A DNA stretch of 17,510 nt from Bacteroidota bacterium (GTDB lineage Bacteria > Bacteroidota > Bacteroidia > UBA7662 > CANHCV01), in assembly GCA_027488715.1 (NCBI GenBank), contig JAIYBD010000132.1:1-17510 (forward strand). Direction: 5' to 3'. The translations under genes and the position numbers were made by a program. Below the pieces are notes generated by a model. That model did not search any database and was not told the origin of the DNA. It saw only the letters and a program-made list of their open reading frames with translations. Shown in pieces: positions 8,320 through 14,823 of this stretch; the stretch's first letter is position 1; each line of letters begins with the position of its first letter.

Positions 8320-9488
8320 AAAAGAAATTGATTGAAGTAAGTCAGGCGAAATCACTGATTTTGAATGAATCATGGATGAGAGAAACTGAGGCTTCTAGCA
8401 TTCAAAATGCCATTGGAAAATTCCTAGCACAGCCCATTTTTTCCAATATCGATTTACCACCTTTTCACTCATCGGCCATGGATGGATTTGCTATCGCTAT
8501 TCAGGACACCCTTGAATATCGATTGGTTGGAGAATCGGCCGCAGGCACCAACGTAAACGTAAATAACTCAGAACCGAAAGGTGCCTGCAGAATTTTCACT
8601 GGCGCTCCTGTGCCACCGTGGGCCGACACTGTTGTCATGCAGGAATGGGCTGAATGGGATCAGGAAACCGTTCGATTTCAAAAACTTCCTCCCAAAGGGG
8701 CCAACATACGAATCCAAGGAAGTCATATTCAAAGTGGACAGTGTTTGTTTACTCCTCCCATCAAAGTCAATGGAGCCGTAGCAGCATCCATTTCTGTAAT
8801 TGGAATGGATTTGATTCAGGTTTTCAAACGTCCAAAAATTTCAGCGATTGTTACTGGAAATGAAGTCGTGCTTCCCGGTGAAGAATCTAAAAATGGTCAA
8901 ATTTACGATTCCAATATTCCGATAATTTTGGATTTTATTCAAAAAATTGGACTTGAAGTTCAGATTGAAACATCACGGGATAACAAATTAGAAATCAAAG
9001 AAAAGATTGTACATCAACTTGAACAAAGTGATGTCATTCTTGCTACGGGTGGCGTATCGGTTGGGGATTATGATTTCATTCCGGAAATATTGCGCGAATT
9101 GGAGTTTGAAATCATTTTTCATGGCGTTGCGCAAAAACCGGGGAAGCCCCTTTTGTTTGCGAAAAAAAATAACGTTTACTTCTGGGGGCTTCCAGGAAAC
9201 CCGATCTCGGTAGCTCACGGTTTGTGGATGTTTGTTTACGATTTCTTTCAAAGAAAGCCTTTGGATTTTGTTTTTCTTCCTTCAAAATTAGGTTTATCAA
9301 GGAAACCCGGCTTAACTCAATTTTATCGAGCCATCGTTCAAAACGGAGAATTGGAAATCATCAAAAATTCCGATTCTCACCATATTTACAGCATGGCTCA
9401 TGCGAATGCTTTGGTTGAAATTCCCGCTGAACAAGAAATCATTGAGTCGGGAGAAATGCTCAAAACATGGATTCTACCGTCATCATAG
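8316..9488 (+). CDS. moeA: Molybdopterin molybdenumtransferase MoeA
   Basis: MoeA inserts molybdate into adenylylated molybdopterin to give active molybdenum cofactor. The 390-residue product is close to the usual MoeA length of about 400. Visible motifs in order: M55-DGFA (the PAMDGYA-like motif, here SAMDGFA), the IFTGAPVPPWADTVVMQE region of domain II, the MPT-binding GGVSVGDYDF (G245-F254), KPGKPLLFA and GLPGNP (G291-P296). The start ATG overlaps the moaA stop as ATGA, so translation is probably coupled. The 3' end overlaps the TauE/SafE-type gene by 22 bases. Nothing in the sequence suggests degradation. Presence of moaA and moeA implies that the cell makes a molybdoenzyme, but none is encoded here. 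Confidence 0.97.
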   Translation: MKKKLIEVSQAKSLILNESWMRETEASSIQNAIGKFLAQPIFSNIDLPPFHSSAMDGFAIAIQDTLEYRLVGESAAGTNVNVNNSEPKGACRIFTGAPVPPWADTVVMQEWAEWDQETVRFQKLPPKGANIRIQGSHIQSGQCLFTPPIKVNGAVAASISVIGMDLIQVFKRPKISAIVTGNEVVLPGEESKNGQIYDSNIPIILDFIQKIGLEVQIETSRDNKLEIKEKIVHQLEQSDVILATGGVSVGDYDFIPEILRELEFEIIFHGVAQKPGKPLLFAKKNNVYFWGLPGNPISVAHGLWMFVYDFFQRKPLDFVFLPSKLGLSRKPGLTQFYRAIVQNGELEIIKNSDSHHIYSMAHANALVEIPAEQEIIESGEMLKTWILPSS

Positions 9489-10213
9489 TAATCCTGATCG
9501 GATTTTCGGTCTTGTCGTATTTGTATGCATCGGTAGGCCATGGTGGGGCTAGCGGATACATCGCCTTGTTCATTCTTTTGGGATTTTCTCCTCAAGAAAT
9601 CAAAGTGCCCGTTTTGATTTTGAATATTTTGGTGGCATCGGTAAGCGCAATTCAATTTACCGTAAAAGGTTATTTTCAATGGAAACCATTTCTGCGATTA
9701 TTCATTTTATCGGTTCCATTGGCTTATTTGGGATCGAAATTTGGGATTCAAGAAAAATGGATCAGTTTACTTTTGATGCTTTTTCTTTGGTATTCTGCTT
9801 GGGTATTATGGAGAGGGGAAGCCTATTGGAAGTTTCCGGTTCAATCTACTGGGGGATTAATGTTCATTGGCGGGATGTTAGGTTGGCTTTCGGGGATGTT
9901 GGGAATTGGAGGGGGAATTTTATTAACTCCCATCCTCATGGCCAGTAAATGGGGAAATTCCAAAGAAGTTTCCGCCCAATCGGCTTGGTTTATTGTGGTG
10001 AACTCTTTGGGCGGATTGGCCGCTATTTCCATTCCAGAAATCCAACAACAAATTCAACCGTTTTGGATGACCTTTCCTCTGATTCTCATTTTCGGATACT
10101 TGGGAGCTCGGTGGGGAAGTTTAAAGGGCAACGAAATGCAATTGAAAAAAATCATGGCTTTAGTTTTAGCCCTAGCAAGTTTAAAACTTTTGTTTCAAAC
10201 CATCGGCTTTTAA
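9467..10213 (+). CDS. TSUP-family transporter (TauE/SafE-like)
   Basis: The 248-residue polytopic inner-membrane protein has the two-half organisation of the TauE/SafE (TSUP) family. The first half carries ASVGHGGASGYIALFIL and the second the paralogous GMLGIGGGILLTPILM; these Gly-rich motifs are family hallmarks. Around eight hydrophobic helices are apparent. Characterised members move sulfite, sulfoacetate or other small sulfur or organic anions. The start ATG lies inside the moeA frame, giving a 22-base overlap, so the gene is probably translated together with moeA. This position suggests a role linked to molybdoenzymes, for example exporting sulfite or handling an oxyanion, but the substrate is inference. 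moeA stops downstream of this ATG, which supports re-initiation. Confidence 0.88.
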   Translation: MDSTVIIVILIGFSVLSYLYASVGHGGASGYIALFILLGFSPQEIKVPVLILNILVASVSAIQFTVKGYFQWKPFLRLFILSVPLAYLGSKFGIQEKWISLLLMLFLWYSAWVLWRGEAYWKFPVQSTGGLMFIGGMLGWLSGMLGIGGGILLTPILMASKWGNSKEVSAQSAWFIVVNSLGGLAAISIPEIQQQIQPFWMTFPLILIFGYLGARWGSLKGNEMQLKKIMALVLALASLKLLFQTIGF

Positions 10214-10223
10214 AATAACTTTG
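10190..10223 (+). promoter_or_regulatory. scpB promoter with exact TAnnTTTG box
   Basis: TAACTTTG at 10216-10223 is an exact match to the Bacteroidota -7 box. A TTG at 10190-10192 is a possible -33 element at 23 bases, slightly long. Only four bases (AACC) separate the box from the scpB ATG at 10228, so transcription would start at or almost at the start codon. It lies in the 14-base gap after the TauE/SafE-type gene. Confidence 0.6.
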
Positions 10224-10227
10224 AACC

Positions 10228-10782
10228 ATGAACCTAAGATCATTTTTAGAAGCCCTTATTTTTGCATCACCTGAGCCCATCGAGCTGGAGCAATTGCAAA
10301 AGGTTTGGGAGGAAATGAATCCTGATTCTGAAGTGAACCAACTTTCCATGGTACAAGAAATCAGTAAAATGAAAACGGATTTTCAAAATTCTGGATTTCA
10401 ACTGATTGAAGTAGCCGGCGGATTTAAATTTGTTACTCACCCAGAACAACATGATGCCATCGGGCTTTTGTTGAAAAACAATTCAAAACGTCGACTTTCT
10501 CCCGCAGCTTTAGAAACTTTGGCTCTAATCGCTTATCAACAGCCGGTTACAAAGGGCGATTTGGAATACATTCGAGGGGTAAATTGTGATTCTGCCGTAC
10601 ATAAACTCCTTGAGCGAGAATTAATTCGGATCGTTGGAAAAGGGGATGGACCCGGTAAACCTATTTTGTATGGAACAACTCCATTTTTTATGGAGTATTT
10701 CGGAATTAATGATCTTACTGAACTCCCAAAAATGGAAGAGATTAAATCTGAAATCAACGAAGTAGGAACAGAGAATGGTTAA
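10228..10782 (+). CDS. scpB: Segregation and condensation protein ScpB
   Basis: ScpB is the kite (winged-helix) subunit of the Smc-ScpAB condensin, which compacts and helps segregate the chromosome in the cytoplasm. The 184-residue protein fits the family. The N-terminal winged-helix domain (RSFLEALIFASPEPIELEQL) is followed by the conserved second domain with LSPAALETLALIAYQQPVTK, the IRGVNCD segment, LLERELIRIVGKGDGPGKP and YGTTPFFMEYFGI. These motifs are diagnostic. scpA is not adjacent, whereas in many other phyla it is. The gene appears to have its own promoter (TAACTTTG) and is probably separate from the molybdenum cofactor operon upstream, even though the gap is only 14 bases. Confidence 0.96.
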   Translation: MNLRSFLEALIFASPEPIELEQLQKVWEEMNPDSEVNQLSMVQEISKMKTDFQNSGFQLIEVAGGFKFVTHPEQHDAIGLLLKNNSKRRLSPAALETLALIAYQQPVTKGDLEYIRGVNCDSAVHKLLERELIRIVGKGDGPGKPILYGTTPFFMEYFGINDLTELPKMEEIKSEINEVGTENG

Positions 10783-10799
10783 TTTAAACTTCCTTGATT

Positions 10800-10807
10800 T
10801 ATCTTTG
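10800..10807 (+). promoter_or_regulatory. Candidate -7 box in the scpB-UMF1 gap
   Basis: TATCTTTG is an exact TAnnTTTG match 18 bases after the scpB stop codon. No TTG is present at the expected -33 distance, which lowers confidence. If active it would start a transcript around 10812-10815 that runs into the hairpin at 10864-10890, or reads on through the structured leader to the UMF1-like gene. Confidence 0.3.
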
Positions 10808-10863
10808 TTTGGTCAATTGAGAAGTAAATATTCTAAGATATAGGGGAATTTTCTCCGCAAGCA

Positions 10864-10890
10864 CTCCATTTTTAATGGAGCATTCTTTTT
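10864..10890 (+). terminator. Weak hairpin with T-rich tail after scpB
   Basis: CTCCAT (10864-10869) pairs with ATGGAG (10875-10880) across the loop TTTTA. The sequence CATTCTTTTT follows. The stem is six pairs and the first U tract is interrupted, so this is a modest terminator at best. It could end the scpB transcript or a short RNA starting near 10812. Confidence 0.4.
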
Positions 10891-10902
10891 CATGGTTAGT
10901 TA

Positions 10903-10920
10903 GGTGGAATTCGTTTCACC
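10903..10920 (+). other. Hairpin with UUCG tetraloop
   Basis: GGTGGAA (10903-10909) pairs with TTTCACC (10914-10920), seven pairs including one G-U, around the loop TTCG. It lies just upstream of the strong terminator. Its 3' arm (GTTTCAC, 10913-10919) is also complementary to GTGAAAC at 10937-10943 within that terminator, so the two folds compete. Confidence 0.5.
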
Positions 10921-10925
10921 GGATT

Positions 10926-10959
10926 CGGCGGCTGTTGTGAAACAACCGCCGTTTTTTTT
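10926..10959 (+). terminator. Rho-independent terminator before the UMF1-like gene
   Basis: CGGCGG (10926-10931) pairs with CCGCCG (10946-10951). The stem continues, after a three-base bulge, with TTGT/ACAA around a GAA loop. Eight T follow directly (10952-10959). This is the strongest terminator in the window. It should stop transcripts from scpB before the next gene, whose own -7 box begins at the last T of the tract. Confidence 0.8.
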
Positions 10960-10966
10960 ACCTTTG
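10935..10966 (+). promoter_or_regulatory. Promoter of the UMF1/lutA-like/Ldh_2 operon
   Basis: TACCTTTG at 10959-10966 is an exact Bacteroidota -7 box. TTG at 10935-10937 lies 21 bases upstream and can serve as the -33 element. The box ends five bases before the first of two tandem ATG codons (10972 and 10975), so the message would be leaderless or nearly so. The -33 element and spacer lie inside the terminator hairpin, so terminator and promoter share bases. Confidence 0.6.
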
Positions 10967-10971
10967 ACGTT

Positions 10972-12387
10972 ATGATGAACGATTCAAAAACCATCCGAGG
11001 ATGGGCCATGTACGACTGGGCCAATTCGGTTTTTAACCTGGTCATAACTACGGCCATTTTTCCCCAATATTTTGAAGGAGTAACCAAAGCCGCTGCAGGA
11101 AATGCAGGAAGAATTGAAAATGTCGTATCGGAAGGCGTTGAACATCAATTACATTACATCAAAATTTTTGGATTTGAATTTCTAAACACGGCGCTTTATT
11201 CGTATTGCGGAACATTGTTTTATTTCATGGTAGCGTTATTGGCCCCTTTGCTTTCCGGTTGGGCGGATGTTACCGGGGCCAAGAAAAAATTCATGCGCTT
11301 TTATGTCATCCTCGGAGCTCTTTCCGTAATGTCGCTCTTTTTCTTCGATAAAAATCACATAGAAATAGGAGTGATCGGATTTGTTCTCGCTGGTATCGGG
11401 TGGGGTGGAAGCTTGGTGTATTACAACGGCTTCTTGCCCGAAATTGCTTCTCCCGATAAGTACGACGAGGTTTCGGCCAAAGGGTTTTCATACGGTTACG
11501 TTGGTTCTGTCATCCTCTTGGTTCTTATTTTGGTTATGATTTTAGTCCCAGGACTTTTCTTTGATGTGGAAGGATTTCGAGCTACCCTAGATTCAACCTT
11601 GCCAAAAGAAGAGTTGGATCAGATGGTCAAATCGCACTTTGCTGGTCTAGGATCGAGAATCGGATTTATTCTTACCGGACTTTGGTGGTTTGGTTTTTCA
11701 TTGATTACGTTCAAACGTTTACCCGTAGAAAAAGCAAAAGGTAAGGGAGGACTAAAACAATTGGGTGCTGGATTTCAAGAATTGAAAAAAGTTCTTCAAT
11801 TTGCTTTAAAAAATCGTTCCTTGGCATTTTTTATTTTCGGATTTTTCATGTTGAGTATGGGCCTTCAAACGGTGATGTTTGTCGCTACGCTTTTCGGGAA
11901 GAATGAACTTCATTTGGAAACGGGCCAATTGATTCTAACCGTACTTCTAATTCAATTGGTGGCCATTGGTGGTGCCTATTTGTTTTCAAAATTTTCAAAC
12001 AAATTCGGAGATATTCCCGTGATCAAATTCGGTGTAATCCTATGGATTGGTATTTGTATTGGTGCTTATTACCTCCAAACTGATATTCAATTTTATGCCT
12101 TAGCCTTGGCCGTTGGATTAATCATGGGCGGAATTCAATCCCTTTCCCGAGCAGCTTTCGCTCGTTTTATCCCGAAAGATTCCAAAGACCTAGCTTCCTT
12201 CTTTTCCTTGTATGAGTTTACCGAGAAAATCGGCATTGTATTGGGTACTTTTGCATTTGGAATGGTGAATGAATTAACCGGTAGTATGCGGGTTTCCACC
12301 CTCATGTTGGCTGGATTTTTTGTCGCCAGTTTCATATTATTTCAGATGATTCAACGTCCACAACATGCCTCAGAAAATACAAATTGA
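10972..12387 (+). CDS. UMF1-family (Atg22-like) MFS transporter
   Basis: The 471-residue inner-membrane protein begins with the family-typical TIRGWAMYDWANSVFNL, a short charged N-terminus followed by W-x-x-YDWANS-x-(F/Y). This marks the UMF1/Atg22-like branch of the major facilitators. Around twelve hydrophobic helices follow, with a longer loop near residues 190-235 and a basic cytoplasmic loop (VEKAKGKGG). GGIQSLSRAAFARFIP is another conserved family segment. The eukaryotic relative Atg22 effluxes amino acids from the vacuole; bacterial substrates are mostly unknown. Tandem ATGs at 10972 and 10975 leave the exact start open. The 3' end overlaps the lutA-like gene by 23 bases. Neighbours acting on hydroxy acids make a small organic acid or amino acid plausible as a substrate (inference). 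Confidence 0.92.
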   Translation: MMNDSKTIRGWAMYDWANSVFNLVITTAIFPQYFEGVTKAAAGNAGRIENVVSEGVEHQLHYIKIFGFEFLNTALYSYCGTLFYFMVALLAPLLSGWADVTGAKKKFMRFYVILGALSVMSLFFFDKNHIEIGVIGFVLAGIGWGGSLVYYNGFLPEIASPDKYDEVSAKGFSYGYVGSVILLVLILVMILVPGLFFDVEGFRATLDSTLPKEELDQMVKSHFAGLGSRIGFILTGLWWFGFSLITFKRLPVEKAKGKGGLKQLGAGFQELKKVLQFALKNRSLAFFIFGFFMLSMGLQTVMFVATLFGKNELHLETGQLILTVLLIQLVAIGGAYLFSKFSNKFGDIPVIKFGVILWIGICIGAYYLQTDIQFYALALAVGLIMGGIQSLSRAAFARFIPKDSKDLASFFSLYEFTEKIGIVLGTFAFGMVNELTGSMRVSTLMLAGFFVASFILFQMIQRPQHASENTN

Positions 12388-13099
12388 CTTTTTCGTACCC
12401 TGTTTTGTAGATCAGTGTTTTCCCCAAAGCGCTATGAATGCTGTTCGCGTTTTGGAATTTTATGGATGTGAAGTTCATTATCACCAAAATCAAACTTGTT
12501 GCGGTCAGCCGGCTTTTAATGCAGGATTTTGGCCAGAAGCCCAAGAAGTAGCCGAAAAATTCATTGGGGAATTCAATAACGATCGGTACGTTGTGGTTCT
12601 TTCAAGTTCATGTACCGGCATGATCAAAAATTATTATGCTGACCTTTTTCAGAACTCTTCCTTACAAAATGCATGGAAGCAAATCAAAAAGAACACCTTT
12701 GAGTTTGCTGATTTTTTGGTGAATGTTTTAAAGGTTGATACCTCCAGCATGCGTTTTGATGCAAGCATTACTTACCACGACGCTTGCTCGGCCCTTCGTG
12801 AATGTGAAATTTACGAAGAACCACGAGCCTTATTAAAACCCATTCAAGGCCTTGAATGGAGGGATTTAGGAAATGGCCGAACTTGTTGTGGTTTTGGTGG
12901 GACCTTCGCTGCGAAGTACGAACCTATATCTGTTGGGATGGGAGACCAAAAATGCTTGGAAGTTGAAAAAACAGGCGCTGAATTTTTGGTTTCGGCCGAT
13001 TTAAGCTGTTTGCTTCACTTAAAAGCCTACCTAGAAAAGAAAAACAGTCCAATAAAAGTGATGCATCTCGCTGATATTTTAGTGGAAGGAATTCGATGA
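12365..13099 (+). CDS. lutA: LutA-like (Fe-S)-binding protein with two CCG domains
   Basis: The 244-residue protein has two cysteine-rich CCG domains, as in LutA/YkgE of the L-lactate oxidation complex LutABC. Domain 1: C13 and C18 in VPCFVDQC, C45-C46-G47 in TCCGQPAFNAG, and C83 in SSCTGM. Domain 2: H138-DAC141, C147, C174-C175-G176 in RTCCGFGGTFAAKYEP, and C215 in DLSCLL. These residues bind a [4Fe-4S]-type cluster and pass electrons from the substrate oxidation step. Length and motifs fit the LutA subunit (about 240 residues). The ATG lies inside the UMF1 frame (23-base overlap) and the stop overlaps the Ldh_2 gene as ATGA. Partners lutB and lutC are not present here, so the lutA symbol is by homology and the electron partner is open. 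Confidence 0.85.
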   Translation: MPQKIQIDFFVPCFVDQCFPQSAMNAVRVLEFYGCEVHYHQNQTCCGQPAFNAGFWPEAQEVAEKFIGEFNNDRYVVVLSSSCTGMIKNYYADLFQNSSLQNAWKQIKKNTFEFADFLVNVLKVDTSSMRFDASITYHDACSALRECEIYEEPRALLKPIQGLEWRDLGNGRTCCGFGGTFAAKYEPISVGMGDQKCLEVEKTGAEFLVSADLSCLLHLKAYLEKKNSPIKVMHLADILVEGIR

Positions 13100-14178
13100 T
13101 GAGTACTGTATTATTTTCATATTCCCAGCTTGAATCGTTCGTTCATCAGGTTTGGTTGAAGAATGGGTTTTCGGAGGAACATGCTGCAATGGCTACACTC
13201 AACTTGCTAGAAGCTGATTTGCGCGGCATTGATTCTCATGGTGTTGCACGATTACAAGGCTATTTAAACCTCATTCAAGTTGGTCGAATTAATCCGAACC
13301 CGAACATGACCATTGAGGCAGAAGCCATGGCTACGGCCACGTTGGATGCAGATGCAGCCGTTGGTTTGGTTTCGGGAACATGGGCTACAGATTTAGCGAT
13401 TGAAAAAGCAAAAAAATGCGGCATTGGTATGGTGGTGGTAAACCATTCCAACCATTTTGGAATCGCTTATACTCACCTAAAAAAGGCACTATCAGAAGGT
13501 TTCATTGGAATTTCTTTCACGAATGCTTCTGCCTTTGTTGCTCCTGCCGGTGGTAAGGAACGCATGTTGGGAACCAACCCCATGTGCTATGCCTTCCCAA
13601 GTCCAGATGGCCGCCACGTGGTCGTTGATTTGGCTACCTCTGCCGCGGCCAACGGAAAATTAGAAATTGCCGAACGAACAGGAAAAGCCATCCCAAAAGG
13701 GTGGGTGATGGACGAAAATGGAGAACCGAGTACCGATCCTTCCATTTTGAAAAAAGGTGGAATGATGATTCCTTTGGGCAGTTTCGAGGAGTTGGGCGTG
13801 CACAAAGGATTTGGATTATCGGCCGTGGTTGATTTGTTTTCCGGTGTTTTAAGTGGAGCAAATTTTGGGCCTTGGGTTCCGCCCTTCCCGGCATTTGCGC
13901 CATTACCATCGGAAACAGTAGGGAAGGGGATTGGTCACTGCTTTTGGATCATTAACCCTGAAGCCTTTCGAACACGATCCTCTTACGATCAAGCCCTATT
14001 AACATGGATTCATCGATTTAAGAATTCAATTCCGTTGAACGATGAAATTCCAGTGGTTATTCCTGGTGAACCAGAAATGGCGTTTTATCACCATCGTATG
14101 GAACATGGACTACCCATCAACGCCAAGGTAGCAGAAGAGTTAAAAAAGATTTCCGAAAAATTTGAAATTTCACTTTAA
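13096..14178 (+). CDS. Malate/L-lactate dehydrogenase family (Ldh_2) oxidoreductase
   Basis: The 360-residue protein belongs to the Ldh_2 family (malate, L-sulfolactate, ureidoglycolate and related 2-hydroxyacid or imine reductases using NAD(P)). It is unrelated to the Rossmann-fold lactate dehydrogenases. Visible family motifs: DLRGIDSHGVARL with catalytic H48, VVNHSNHFGIA, TNPMCYAFP, DLATSAAANGKL and, near the C-terminal side, LGVHKGFGLSAVVDLFSGVLSGA. Length is typical (about 350). The start overlaps the lutA-like stop as ATGATG, giving two adjacent ATGs. Substrate is not predictable from sequence. Pairing with a LutA-like protein suggests 2-hydroxyacid metabolism, possibly with the upstream UMF1 transporter moving substrate or product. 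Confidence 0.93.
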   Translation: MMSTVLFSYSQLESFVHQVWLKNGFSEEHAAMATLNLLEADLRGIDSHGVARLQGYLNLIQVGRINPNPNMTIEAEAMATATLDADAAVGLVSGTWATDLAIEKAKKCGIGMVVVNHSNHFGIAYTHLKKALSEGFIGISFTNASAFVAPAGGKERMLGTNPMCYAFPSPDGRHVVVDLATSAAANGKLEIAERTGKAIPKGWVMDENGEPSTDPSILKKGGMMIPLGSFEELGVHKGFGLSAVVDLFSGVLSGANFGPWVPPFPAFAPLPSETVGKGIGHCFWIINPEAFRTRSSYDQALLTWIHRFKNSIPLNDEIPVVIPGEPEMAFYHHRMEHGLPINAKVAEELKKISEKFEISL

Positions 14179-14217
14179 GTCTGCAACCATTTCTCAACTT
14201 CACGTCTTTAGTTCGAT

Positions 14218-14823
14218 TTGGATTTAAGCATCAACATAAAATCATTTTTGGGCCAAAAGGAAGAAACATACGATTCCGACGAGTCGATCATTGAAGGTGT
14301 TCTCGCTGGCGACCAACGTGCAAGCAAAGTTTTGTACGAACGATTTGCGCCCAAAATGTTATCCATTTGCAAACGATATACCGCTAAAATCGAAGATGCA
14401 AAAGATTTGATGCACGACGGTTTCATTAAAGTCTTTACCAAAATTCACACGTTCAAAGGGAATTCCAAACTCGAAACATGGATTACCCGCGTCATGATCA
14501 ACAATGCCATTAATGCCATCAAAAAACAAATTATGGTGGAGTGGAATGACGACACCATGGGCAATGAACCGGATTTCGATTTGGATTATGAGTCACTTCA
14601 TCGGAAAGACCATGAATACGATGCTGTTCTTCGACTCATCCATCAACTTCCGATGGGGTATCGTACCATCTTGAATTTGTACGCGGTTGAACAATTCTCG
14701 CACAAAGAAATCTCAGAAATGCTCAACATTTCGGAAGGAACATCTAAAAGTCAGTTAAATCGTGCGAGAGCAGCATTAAAAAAGTTATTGAGAAAGGAGG
14801 GATGGGATGAAACATCCGCTTGA
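14218..14823 (+). CDS. ECF (RpoE-like) sigma factor, non-ATG start
   Basis: The protein directs RNA polymerase to a dedicated promoter set. Sigma-2 contains the helix DAKDLMHDGFIKVF and the -10 recognition/melting part FKGNSKLETWITRVMINNAIN. An acidic linker (WNDDTMGNEPDFDLDYE) separates it from sigma-4, with the helix-turn-helix HKEISEMLNISEGTSKSQLNRARAAL. The frame opens after TAG at 14209-14211 and has no ATG before the sigma-2 core. The likely start is TTG at 14218 (201 residues) or TTG at 14248 (191 residues, leaving SDESIIEGVLAGD, the usual ECF N-terminus). The 3' end overlaps the next gene by 17 bases, the arrangement expected of a sigma/anti-sigma pair. No terminator or clear promoter was found in the 39 bases before it. 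Confidence 0.92.
   Translation: MDLSINIKSFLGQKEETYDSDESIIEGVLAGDQRASKVLYERFAPKMLSICKRYTAKIEDAKDLMHDGFIKVFTKIHTFKGNSKLETWITRVMINNAINAIKKQIMVEWNDDTMGNEPDFDLDYESLHRKDHEYDAVLRLIHQLPMGYRTILNLYAVEQFSHKEISEMLNISEGTSKSQLNRARAALKKLLRKEGWDETSA

Noticed and set aside
13634..13909. 91-residue minus-strand frame
   Set aside because: It is inside the Ldh_2 gene, antisense and without any family motif.
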